A stretch of DNA of 64,000 nucleotides from Strongylocentrotus purpuratus (taxonomy: Eukaryota; Echinodermata; Echinoidea; Camarodonta; Strongylocentrotidae). The notes beneath the pieces are model-generated. The model was given only the letters and a program-made list of their open reading frames with translations, was not told the origin of the DNA and searched no databases. Below, piece by piece: positions 37,964 to 49,600 of this stretch. Position 1 is the stretch's first letter. Each line of letters opens with the position of its first letter. The stretch spans positions 4,238,905 through 4,302,904 of the forward strand of contig NW_022145599.1 of the NCBI RefSeq assembly GCF_000002235.5. The letters are read 5' to 3'. A program made the translations under genes and the position numbers.

Positions 37964-40283
37964 TACTACTACTACTACATGTATGGAATTACTTTTACTA
38001 CTACTACTACAAACAATCATAATGACAGTATTAGCATTTATAATAATAATAATGATAATTATAATAATGATGATGATAACCATTATAATGATGATAATAA
38101 TAATTTACTCTTCTATTACCACTACCACCACCCCCCCCCACCCCCCTCCACCCGACCATCTTCCTGTTCATATTATGTTACTTCTGCAATATTACAATAT
38201 GTCATTACCTGGAATACCCTGTTTCGTTCTTGTACCTCGCCTCTGACTGAGAATATTTCTTGGTTGTCAGGAAGACGAAATCAACCTTAGGGTACTTGCG
38301 CTTGTACTGCCTCGCGAGTTTGACAATCTTATTCGTCTTCATGTTCACTTTCTCCTTATTCAGCCAGGGCACCACGACGTATCTCGTCCTCGTCGTCGAG
38401 TTCGACAAGATCTCATTCCTCAACGAACTCCTCTTCACGAGTCCTCGTGGGAGGTTGACGTGGCCGATGATTCGGATGTCGGTACGAAGCCCGACGTCGC
38501 TAGAATAGCCGGTGACCGGGGCGGTGTTCATACGAAGGACACAATCAGCGCTGTCGATTTCGGCACCGGCTCCAGACCGATACAGATGACCACCACTCGA
38601 TACCAACGCACATAGTCTACACCGCTTCGTGAATGGCTGAAGAAATCAAAGACATCACAAGCAGAATCAGAGAATTTGTTAAACACTATAATGTTTAGGT
38701 TTCTGAATATACCTAAGAATATCATCGTATATACACAAATAAAACATCCAATAAAATTAGAATCATTAATATAAAAAGTAGCCTAGTGTGCGTTTATTCA
38801 TTGAGACTTTGAGAGGGCATCGGTCTTATAATTGATGAATAAAATGCGAATTAACCGACCATCGATTAAGGGATAGGGAACGGGAAGATAAGTTGTCACC
38901 CTTCCCCTCCATTTTCTCTCTTCTCTTCTTAAAATGTCTTTCTTCTCTTTCCTTTTCTTTTCCCTGAATTCGTCATTTGACTGGGGAGGGGTAAGTGCTT
39001 CCCTTAGCTATACGCCACTGCATGTGATTTATGAGCAGTGTAGTCTTTGAGTTGATTATACAAAATCTCATCCTCAAAGGGCTATTAATTAAATGGCCAA
39101 ATATCAGCTTCATACTCTAGATAACCATTCTGAGTGATCGTAAATATTTCTTCTCATCCACGTCTTCATTTGCAATATTTTCGTTGTCGTACTTCATTTC
39201 ATGATGTATACACAATATGTGATTTAAATTCTTAAAATATACTAAATGATAAATAGTATACTGCGTAAAACTTTAATTGATGTGATTGATAATAATAATA
39301 GGCATTTGTATAGCGCCATCTATCTAGAGAAAAATAGAAAGAATGAGAAAGTTTGGACGAAAAAGTTCGAATGAGTGTCATAGTGCCAAGTACAGGTATT
39401 GTTAAAAAAAAAGATAAGATTTCAGCTTGGATTTAAAAGTCTCTAAGGAAATTATAATTCTCAAATTAAATGGTAAATTATTCCAAAGACAAGGTGCTGC
39501 AGATGAAAAAGCCCTTTCACCACAGGCTACTCGTGTCTTTTGGATCTTAAGAAGATGCTGGTGTGATGATCTTAGACTACGAGCTGGTATAAGGCATAAC
39601 AAGGTTTTGTAAATAGTTTGGTGCTAATCCGTTTACAGCCTTCCATGTGAGGAGAAGGATTATGAATTCTATGCGCTTGCGGATTGGCAACCAGTGCAGC
39701 TTTTTGAGAACAGGAGTTTGGACGAGAAATGGTAATGGTAACGGAAAAGAAATAAACCTACCTGTTTAGTATCCAGTATAAAGTATCCACTTGAAGAAAG
39801 GTTTGCTGGAGAGGAAGGGGGTATATTGTGTCCCGACTGGTTTCTCGTCTCCACCCCACTCGCCACATCGTCTACACCCTCTCCATGTGGCACAACATCA
39901 CCTTCTCTTCCTTCTGTTCGTGCTCCGCCAGCCCCTGCACCCCCTTCCTCTGGTACCCCACCTTCAGATTCATCGGTTTCTCCTGATGATCCCCAAGCAC
40001 CTACACCCTTTACACCTTCCTCTTCCTCCTGTATCACAGCATCATCATCCCCATCCTCTGGTATCAGAACATCATCTCTACCTCCCTCTCCTCCCTCATT
40101 TAGCTTTTCATCGTGGTGGGTCAGGGTCAGGATGTCGTCTTCGGAGGACAGATTAATGGTGAATCGTCTGGAAGGGGGGTAAGCTTGGGAAACATCGTGG
40201 TGGGTTTCATAGAGGAGGCAGAAGAGAAGGAAACACGTCACTGCGGAGTAGATACACACCAGCAGGTATGCGGTCTCTTTCCT
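35862..40283 (-). CDS. GT29 sialyltransferase (ST6GALNAC3/5/6-like), copy D
   Basis: Four recognised exons on the minus strand: 39762-40283 (522 nt), 38209-38636 (428), 36783-36890 (108), 35862-36132 (271). They give 442 codons plus stop. This is the copy nearest the transporter gene. Exon 2 encodes the same protein as copy B. Exon 4 has NYKSGHK and a STVRNITF variant. Exon 1 lacks the nine-codon insertion (as in B) but has the GGVPEE stem variant (close to C). All four sialylmotifs and splice sites are intact. Intron 1 has lost about 300 bp beside its LINE insertion compared with B and C. The start codon exon is unknown. Confidence 0.9.
37062..37583. mobile_element. MITE with TA target site, intron 2 of copy D
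   Basis: Same element and position as in B and C. Confidence 0.8.
37304..37375 (-). pseudogene. tRNA-like sequence inside the MITE, copy D
   Basis: As at 10111-10183, sharing its GTTTCGAGT T-loop change; copy C keeps GTTCGAGT. Confidence 0.55.
37675..37977. repeat. (ACT)n trinucleotide tract, intron 2 of copy D
   Basis: About 300 bp, with TTC and ATT variants, followed by ATA/ATG-rich sequence and poly-C. Confidence 0.95.
39284..39725 (-). mobile_element. LINE 3' end, intron 1 of copy D
   Basis: The minus strand reads (RSLRSSHQHLLKIQKTR, ERAFSSAAPCLWNNLP, ISLETFKSKLKSYLFF), then GGCGCTATACAAATGCC and an ATT tail. CR1/L2-like remnant, same site as B and C. Confidence 0.75.
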
Positions 40284-40698
40284 CTGGGAGGGAGAAATGC
40301 AGGGGACATGTTTAAATGAAATCTCTCCCCACAATACTTAACGAACTTAAAGAGTTATATCATGAAAATATACCAGATGGAAGCTGATTGAAGGAAACAA
40401 AAAAAAAAAAAATACGAGGGTGAAAAGCAAAATGAAAAAAAGGAAGAAGAATTAGTTATTATTAAGCGATTTTCGTAATGTAACAAAACTTAATGCATAA
40501 GTCTTCATGCCTCGATTATTACATAATAATACAATCAATTGCATCTCAATAGTCAGAAAGCGAATTGCATACATTATTTGTTGCTGTTATAAAAAGCATT
40601 ACGAATTTCCCTTTCTAGCAACATCTAATGTATACAGTTCGCATCATGTAAACATGTACACATGTAAACATTACGTATCTATATGGATAATAAAACAG
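40284..40698. other. Upstream flank of copy D exon 1
   Basis: Conserved flank with a small deletion near 40523 relative to the other units. Confidence 0.5.
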
Positions 40699-41183
40699 TG
40701 AATGAATGAATGATGGAATGAATGAATGAATGATTGAATGAATGAATGAATGATGGAATGAATGAATGAATGATTGAATGAATGAATGAATGGATGATGG
40801 AATGAATGAATGAATGATTGATTGAATGAATGAATGAATGAATGAATGGATGATGGAATGAATGAATGAATGATTGAATGAATGAATGAATGAATGAATG
40901 GATAATGGAATGAATGAATGAATGGATGATGAAATGAATGAATGAATAAATGATGGAATGATGATGGAATGAATGATGGAATGAATGATTGAATGAATGA
41001 ATGAATGATGGAATGAATGATTGAATGAATGAACGAATGAATGATGGAATGAATGATTGAATGAATGATTGAATGATTGAATGAATGAATGAATGAATTA
41101 ACGAATGTTTGATTGAATGTATGATTGAATGATTGATCGGATGAATGATTGAATGAACGAGTAAATGAAAGAATGAATGATTC
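40699..41183. repeat. (GAAT)n satellite array, copy D
   Basis: About 485 bp of GAAT variants. Confidence 0.95.
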
Positions 41184-42635
41184 CACGAATCATATTCCAT
41201 ACAATACTTCCTTTAAAAAAAAAAATTATATTTTATGAATCAAATCAATTGTGCCATTGCAGCATGACATGAATGTTCAACCCCATATACATAGGTAAGC
41301 ATATTTCATCGACCGCACTCAAAATACAGAAGGAATCAAATATTTTGATGAAAAAGGAAAAAAAGAGAATCTAAGGGAAAAGTGGAGCAGCATAGAAGAG
41401 AAGGAAAGGTGAAAATTATTAAGCACCAATAGATGAAAATAAAGAAATTAGGACATTTTTATCTCCATTACACTGGCCCAAATAAGGAATATGTGAAAAA
41501 TAGAAGCAGCTTATTTTGCATATAGAAGATAATGCTTCTGTATAAAAAAGAAAAAACCGGAGTAATAGTTGCAAACTTCTAAAGCGACCAACCTTTCACA
41601 CCGAATCACAATTCTTAAATGATAAAAGAAAATCACTTATTTACCTCCATCGCATCGTGGTGTAGTGTATTCAGTAAAATGTATTAATCCGATGAAATTC
41701 CTAGTTTGATCCTTGCACCTACATATATGAAGGCAGCATATATCACAAGCATCAATAGTTGCACGATTTATCACAGGGGGCTACTTACAAGAGAGGCAAT
41801 ATAATTGTGACCAAAACGGTGACACGCCCACGAGAACAAAGATAATAACCATCAGGAACCAAAATAATATTTGTATCTCTAGAAAGAATGAATAATGAAT
41901 TGATGAGAGAAGCACGTCACACGTACACCTTCCAACTTTACTACAAACAGGGATTCTATTGATTGAATATATTTCATTCAAGGTTGTTTGGCATTCGTAA
42001 CGCTTCGTACAATCAAAAGGGTGTCGGCAATAATTGGGAGACGTGGAAGAAGTTTCTTCTCATAATAAACTAGCTTTTACAACAAGAACCTAGTTCATCA
42101 ATTACACTAAGTTCACTTAATGTCTAGCTTCTAAGTACAAACGAGATATATCTGGTGATCCTAAATTAAAATGTCGAAAATTTAAACACAAATTTCAGTT
42201 AGAAGTTTAGAATCGACCCAGTGTATGTAAAAGACCCTTTCTTTCAAACAAGTAGACCTCAGACTGACTTCCTCTGTTGAACACGATTTTTTTTAAATAA
42301 AAGCTTGAACCCAAAATTTACCAGCGTTGGCTTTAAAATTTGACAGAATACAACAAAAAACTCAGTTAAATATTGGTGTCTCTTCATACTTAGCATCGTA
42401 GTTTGTAAGTCGTCATAGAACCAAACATTTACATAATTATGCTATAATTACGACGCAGGAAAGTCGAAGGGTCATTTACTGTGTTGGCTGCCATCGAACA
42501 TTTGATCATCTATCAATGAACAATAATTGTGTAATTGCATATTTGATTTTATGAATTAGATCAATATTAAATACAACTTGTGACCGAATCAGGTCTCCAA
42601 GATACAACTATACTTCCCCTGTTTTCTCATCTCAG
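41184..42635. other. Unit spacer, copy D
   Basis: Aligns with 2009-3464. No gene recognised. Confidence 0.5.
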
Positions 42636-42765
42636 CTTGGCAAAACAACTCGCTCGATGCGGAAGGTCAAATACAACAAAAAGCAAACGCCCAGAGATGA
42701 TTGTGAAATGGAGTCTGCAGTTCCCATGCATATACCCTCATCTTTCACTGGAATTATATTCATAT
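42636..42765 (+). other. Exon-like 130-nt segment, copy D
   Basis: Same acceptor, donor and length as in the other units. ATG present; AAGAAAACG reads AAGCAAACG. Confidence 0.25.
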
Positions 42766-42779
42766 GTAAGTTTACGATC

Positions 42780-42834
42780 TCTCCCCCCCCCCCCCCTCTC
42801 TCCCCTCTCTTTCTCTAAATACAATTGTGTATTA

Positions 42835-42895
<61 letters not shown>

Positions 42896-43990
42896 AATAT
42901 ATATAACATATCTTATATGTTATCAAGTGCATTTTCATAATACTTTATAGCAGCTGGAATATTTTCTGTTGCAACTCTGAAAGTTGACGCCTTTGTTATT
43001 GTTCACTAAATGACAGTATCATTGTCACAAGATCACACCTTTCTCATATGAACTGAAGCGTGTCTTTCAGCTTCTGATTGTTGCTAATTGTCAGTGTTCC
43101 CTTCCTTCTCTTCCCCAAAAGGTTTGTGGTGAAAATTATATTTGGCCTTTATGATGGCGACTCGGGTACCCCTTTTTCTTGGACACATGATAATCTAATT
43201 AACCATATCTTCCAACCTTACATATGTTATATGATCTTCATCAAGAGAAAATAATAACTATAATAATAATCTATCAAAATAAAATCAAACATTGAAGACT
43301 TTTGAAGTGGTGGGGCAGATTTGAAGTTTACGTGTATCTATCAAAACCCAATTTTGACAAATCTTTTAGTCAAATTCAGTCAAGTTCAGTCAAATTGATG
43401 CAGAAATCATACAAGGGGGCCGATCGATCTTTCTCTCTCTCTCTCTCTCTTTCTCTCGATACAAAGATTTATTTATAATATATATATATATATATACAAC
43501 GTGTTTTATGTTACCAAGTGCATTTTCATAATACTTTATAACAGCTGGAATCTTTTCGGTTGCAACTCGTTTAAAGTTGACGCCTTTGTTATTGTTCACA
43601 AAATGACCGTATCATTGTCACGAGATCACTTCTTTCTCATGTGAAGTGAAGCGTGTCAGTGTTTGGTTGTTACTTGTCAGTGTGTCCTTTCTTCTCTTCC
43701 CCAAAAGGTTTGTGGTGAAAATTATATTTGGCCTTTATGATGGCGACTCGGGTACCCCTTTTTCTTGGACACATGCTAATCTAATTAACCATATCTTCCA
43801 ACCTTACATATGTTATATGATCTTCATCAAGAGAAAATAATAACTATAATAATAATCTATCAAAATAAAAACACACATTGAAGATTTTTGAGGAAATCTG
43901 ATGGAGTTTTAATGTGACGGGCCGAGTTGAGGGTTAATTAATTGTATCCATGTAGACCCAATTTGGACAAATCTGTCTTAAAGTTCAGTG
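42780..43990. repeat. Local ~590-bp tandem duplication, unit D only
   Basis: A block beginning with CT/TA microsatellites and containing GCATTTTCATAATACTTTAT and GATGGCGACTCGGGTACCCC occurs twice (second word at about 43156 and 43743). The CT and TA tracts sit at the head of both halves, which suggests unequal exchange at the microsatellites. Confidence 0.85.
42832..42898. repeat. (TA)n microsatellite, copy D
   Basis: About 30 TA dinucleotides; a shorter tract starts the second half of the local duplication near 43480. Confidence 0.95.
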
Positions 43991-45969
43991 AAGTTGATGC
44001 AGAAATCATACAAGGTGGCCAACTAGTTGTTAGTCGTCTACTTGTTTCATGGACTGAACACATTTTCACAGACATCTGCCCTGTGCACATAACTAAGAGA
44101 GCTTGAAAATATGACACATGATACAACTAAAAGTTTGTATAGTAATAAAATATAATTTTATTTCTATCACAGTATTTAATACCTCATATTCCATAATATA
44201 AACTTTCCAAAATACATGTATAATAAAAACAATTAAAGATACAAGAATAATAGCACCGGGAATATTTTTTTCTAAATCACATGATATATTAAGACTATCG
44301 CAAATATTTAAAAAAAACTCCATGGCAATTTCAATACTCCTTAAAAATCATTTCAGATTATATGTAATACATTACTGTAATATTTCTATATTTCAATAGG
44401 TGATGAAAAAAAGCTAATTAAATCATGTGAAGATAGGTATACAAATATATATTTTCAGGAAATCAAATAGAAAAACACATGGAAGACAATTGTTAATAGT
44501 GTACACAATGGATTGAATATACCCCTGAACTATCAAAATGGTTCATTCTAATATGATCTTGGTTCAGAGACAAAGCAGGAAAAATTTTGAGGAAAATTGT
44601 GTAAAGATAACAAATTTTAGATATCTTAAAGCTGTAACCAATAAGAAACAAAAATGGCAAGTATGTATTATATAGCTATACCATGGTATCATTTGCTTTA
44701 TAGCAAAATATTCAAATTACATTTTTATTTTCTCTACAGAATATATTTCATTATACCTGTACCATGGAATATAACATTTGTACACATCCCTTCTATAGAA
44801 TACACCGATCTATTCCTTCTTCATTAAACAGGAAAATGTTAAATGTACTTTAAGTACAAAAACACATGGGAATGGTGCTGGCAATGTAAATGACATAGTG
44901 ACCAATGCAGCATAACCATGTTATAAGAACATTGCTATAAAAACAAACTCTCATTATAACAATGTGATTTTGCTAGCCCCTCCTCTTTGTATTCCCTTTT
45001 TCGTTTAGCCCTGATATAAACATGGTTGGAATGCAACAGGGTAATTTCCTTTTTATTTTTTATTTTGAGGTCCCACTGTATGTATTTGACATAGAATGAT
45101 TTTAAAAATTCATAACTAGTTTATCCTTCATCAGATTTTACTCAAACTTCCACTCATCCATTGCTCTCATTTTTTAATTCTGATTTTATTAATCCAACTT
45201 AATATCAGGGTAGATGTCCTCTGCATGTATAAATGAACATATAATTGAAAATTGAATTTCGCAATCGAAATGGATGCATGTGACATATATCTGCATATCA
45301 AAATGTGCATAGACATGTTTATATACCTCACTTAAGAAATCCAGCCATCTGATTGGTCGAAATTGCATTCATAAACTTTAACTATTTCTGTAAAATAGCA
45401 CGCCTCGGGGCAATAGCACAATTCTAACCTTCCCTTGAGCGTATAAAAACAACTATTTCTCTCAAAGCAGTCATCAATACTATAATAAAATTGAAAATTC
45501 TCAATTAAGACTTAAATATGTCCAGATATGGCCAAAAAACGAGCAGAATAATTTCAGTTAGTACAATCTTAGTTAAATGTGCATATGGTTTAAACATACC
45601 CGGTACATGCAATATTTGATCCCAATATAAATAGTAACATTCTTTAGCCATTATTGTTGGTTGGTTCAGCTCAATTTACACTAAGTAAATCTGTATCAAA
45701 ATCACAATAGTATTTGGTAAAAACAATATCGAAATAGCCAAGCATTTGATATCGAAAAGAATCGATTCCCTTTATAAATAAATAAATAACAATTAATTCT
45801 CCCAATTAGTAAATGAGGATTAATTTCCCTGTTACCAAAACAGGAATTAATTCTCCCAATTAACAAATCATCATCATCAGTTATAAAAAGTCAGCATTTT
45901 CCCTCTTATTAGGAGGGAATGCCATATTATGGAACAATTCCCTCCCAGGGGCAGATCGTTTAAAGGGTG
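43991..45969. other. Unit spacer, copy D
   Basis: AT-rich spacer matching unit C, including the shared insertion at 45320-45465. No gene recognised. Confidence 0.5.
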
Positions 45970-46090
45970 GTCTCTCCCTCCCCCACCCCTCTCTCTCTTT
46001 CTCGCTCTCTCTCTCTCTCTTGCTCTTACTCTCTCACTCTCTCTCTCTCTCTCTTGCTATTACTCTCTCTCTCTCTCTCTCTCTCTCTCA
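45970..46090. repeat. (TC)n-rich tract, copy D
   Basis: TC dinucleotides broken by CCCACCCC, TTGCTCTTAC and TTGCTATTAC, like unit C. Confidence 0.95.
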
Positions 46091-46247
46091 GATGTTTTTC
46101 CAAGGGCAGATCCACACACCACAGCCCTCTTTGTTTCTTTCTTTCTCCGTCCCTCTTTATCTTTATCCTTCTTCTTCATTATGCCATTTGATCTGTCCCC
46201 TATCAAGTCTGACACCATCCAAATTCTTGTTCTACCTCTTCCATGTA

Positions 46248-46535
46248 GTCTGTGACGTGGTCGGGTGGATATGTCACCGGATTGTCGATCACAAAGTCTG
46301 CTGTTCAAGTCCTGCCGCAGCACTAATGTCCTTTGGCAAGACATTGATCTACATTTGCCACACTCGACCCAGGTGATGTAAATGGGTACCTCGCAGAAAA
46401 TTAATTCCTTGAAATGCTAGAGCGCTGTAATGGCAGCCATGCTAAAGCCAGGGTAATAATCGGGAGCGTCAGGAGTGTCAAATCTGACAGACATGAGCGC
46501 TGTACAAGAACCCACTATTATTATTATTATTATTG
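46248..46535 (+). mobile_element. Full-length tRNA-derived SINE at the array edge
   Basis: Head GACGTGGTCGGGTGGATATG..TTCAAGTCCTGCCGCAGCAC resembles a tRNA with A and B boxes. Body CCTTTGGCAAGACATTGATC..CTCGACCCAGGTGATGTAAA, tail GACATGAGCGCTGTACAAGA plus (ATT)n. It interrupts the homology between unit D and the other units. Confidence 0.8.
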
Positions 46536-46536
46536 A

Positions 46537-46663
46537 AATAAAATAAATCATTACTGATGATTTCAACATTGGGAGGAATCTGTAGATATGTGATTTATTC
46601 CACAAAACCTCGCTTTATCGGTAATCTGACGTCAAACAAGTACACCTGTACCTTGTTGTAAAA
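46537..46663 (-). terminator. 3'UTR and poly(A) signal of the SLC5 transporter
   Basis: On the minus strand an AATAAA hexamer lies at 46594-46599, 65 nt after the stop codon. The segment 46537-46645 is the one repeated in array units A-C, where the hexamer is lost. Confidence 0.65.
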
Positions 46664-49600
46664 TCAACCATAGTACGCAAAAAGAAAGATATCAAGTCCA
46701 ATTACCACTACTGCTACAGAGCTCAAGATGTACCTATCTCTCTTGCTCTGAATCACTTTATCCATCTGCTTCGTTTCACGTTGCTCAAGCTCTTCATCTG
46801 TAATTAGGACGCCCTCTTGTGACGAGATGCCACAGAACCAGTTCCATCCACGACGCCATCGACTTGTCTCATTTCTTTCGATAAGGGGATAATCTAATGG
46901 TGAAACAACGTTTAGAGGAGATTAGTTGTTGTATTGACTTAACTTTTATAATTGAAGTAAGGAACAGAAATATGAAATCCAAGCTAAAATTAACATTCAG
47001 AAAATTGTGGTTTCAGTTTCCTCTGATGATCTAAATCAATTTCTTCAAATCATCTCTTCACTGGCATTTAGTGATGATGTCAAAACCAGTACTGAAGAAA
47101 CCTGAAAATCATTCATAAAATCCAGGGACATGTCTAGCATGTCCCTGATAAAATCTAAAGGAAATTAAAATGCAGTGTGCAGTATTTATGTATGTATAAC
47201 AAAGACTTGAGTGGAAGTTAAATCAATGCTTTTATAAGTATTATTATTTGATAGTATTATTATCTTTTTAAGGACATAGCATTTCTGTAGGCCCTCTCAA
47301 TTGCATAAGATTTCTGTTATACACTGAATTAATGAAGTTATACACTGTTAAGCCTTGTTTACATAAAAAACCTAGTCAGTGTATTTTTACAGTGTTCAAT
47401 TTAGGTAATTGATATATGCTTGTTGGAAGTGAAATAAAAATGAAACTGAAACTACTGCTATTATCATGACAGTTTTATTATCGCTATAATCTTTATCATT
47501 ATTATTATTATTATTATTAATTTTATTATCATTTCATTATTATTGTTATTATAATTATTATTAATATTCTTTTACTTCTTCTTCTTCTTATTATTATCGT
47601 CTAACATTAGAATCATTAACATATTTCTCACCTTCTTTGGTTTTCCTGAGTACATGATAAGGTTCCATAGAGTTGTCAACTGAAGATTCCATTTCATCCT
47701 TTTCTCTTACCTCTCTTTCCTGGTCAAAGGTCAAATGCGAAAGATAATGTGAACAATAATAACAAGTGCATCTCACACATATAATTTTGTTTTTAAAAAT
47801 TCTTCTCTCTCCCTCTCTCTCCCTCTCTCTCAATCTTTCTCTCCCTCTCTCTCTTCCTCCCTATTTCTATCTACATCTGATTAAAATTACACCTTTTCTT
47901 TTGGTTCATAAGACTTTCCCTCTGTCTACTTATCTGCCTCTGCTCTATATCTCAAACTTCCCTTTTGTTTCAAAAGGCAATTTCTCTCTCTCTCTCTCTC
48001 TCTCTTTTCTTTCTCTAACCCACCCCACTATTTCTCTCCCATCTCTATCTACCTCTGCTCAAAATCTCACCTTTTCTTTTGTTTCAAAGGATTCTTGTTC
48101 TGACTCTCCTCTCATCTCCATTATATCTTGACGATCTTCTCTGCTGAACCGTGTCCAGAATGTAAGGCGGTACAACTAGGAGACACATAGAAAGCCAAGC
48201 AAATTCACAAGAATTAAGCTCTCCACATCTATCTACCGTGTGAGTCAAAAAAAAGTTTACACCTAGAAAATTGCTAATTATTTAAAAAATCATCTATGAA
48301 CAGTAAATTATTATACATCCTATGAAAGAGTGTTTTATCCTAAATCATTTGGTAACATTTTTGTGTGGTATGTGTTCATGCTTGGATGAACAGGTGGCAT
48401 TGTTTGTGAGAGTGCAAAAATCGACTTGCACCAAAGTGATGCCTACAGTATGTATTATGTTGGGATTAGCGGAGTGAGAGAATGGATTGAATGTATCAAA
48501 TGAAATGCATTGCACATGTTTTTTGCAAACGGCAAAGTCACACACACCCACACACACGCGCACAAATGTTTGTTGATATTTGATATTCGATATTTGATAT
48601 GTGTGGCATGATTAATTTTTTTAGGGATGTTATTTGGATCTGCAAAGACCGAATTAATACCCAAATCCCAACTGTTTTATTCAAAAATCACATAGGCAAC
48701 TTTGGCGCAAGTCGATTTTTGCACTCTCGCAAACAAGGTCTCCTGTTCATCCAAGCGTTAACACACATACCACACAAAAATGGTACCAAATGATTTTGGA
48801 TGAAACACTCTTTCATAAGACATATAACAAATTAATGTTCATTGATGATTATTTAAATAATTAGTAATTTTCTAGGTGTAAACTTTTTATTGGACTCACA
48901 CTGTATATCTATGTAAACTATGTTGAATACTAATCTGTAAAATATCTTTATAATATTGAATAAATGAAGACAATAATTTTTGGAATGTGAAGACGGTAGA
49001 AAAGGGTATCTTGAGGAGAACTGAAAGAGCCATGATACGGAAAATGTTTGGTGTGAAACAGTCCGATAGAAAGAACACGAGAAAGTTCATGGAAAGGATG
49101 CATCTGGAGGAAACTATGGTGGAAGTGGTAAAGAGAATTAAGATTAAGATGGATGGGTCATATGTTGAGAAGGGAAGATGATGAAGCTGCAATAAGAGCA
49201 TTGGATCTGGAAGTGGATGTCATATACGAGGGAAGGGTAGACCGAAGATTTCATGGAAAGATAAGGTGAAGAAAGAAAGCTATAAGGTTGGTCTAAATGA
49301 GGAGGATGCTTGAGACAAGAAGCAATGGAAATAAGAGGGAATGTCATCATATCGTGAAAGTCAGTAACCCCTCGTAAAAGGGAAAATGCTAACTTTAATA
49401 AATGATGATGATGGTGGTGATGATTCTATTTTCAGATAGTGGGTTCTCATTCACTACTCTTCCATGAATATCACTCCTGATTTTAAGGGGATGGGATTTA
49501 TCATTTACATGAATATTCCATATTAACTCCGCAATAAACTTCCTCGAGTAAAATTTTGATACTTTGTTTCCTTCTTAAATTGGGCATACAATATATCTCT

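Larger units (their letters stand above)
1..46230. repeat. Tandem array of ~13 kb units, each with a sialyltransferase gene
   Basis: The same ordered set of sequences recurs four times. Using the exon 1 splice donor as a marker, copies lie at 162 (A), 12777 (B), 26203 (C) and 39762 (D), giving periods of 12615, 13426 and 13559 bp. Exon sequences are nearly identical and spacers align over most of their length. Length differences come from microsatellites, element insertions and local duplications. The left end is cut by the window. The right end fades at about 46.23 kb, with a last homologous piece at 46537-46645 beyond a SINE. Seen directly by comparing copies. Confidence 0.95.
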
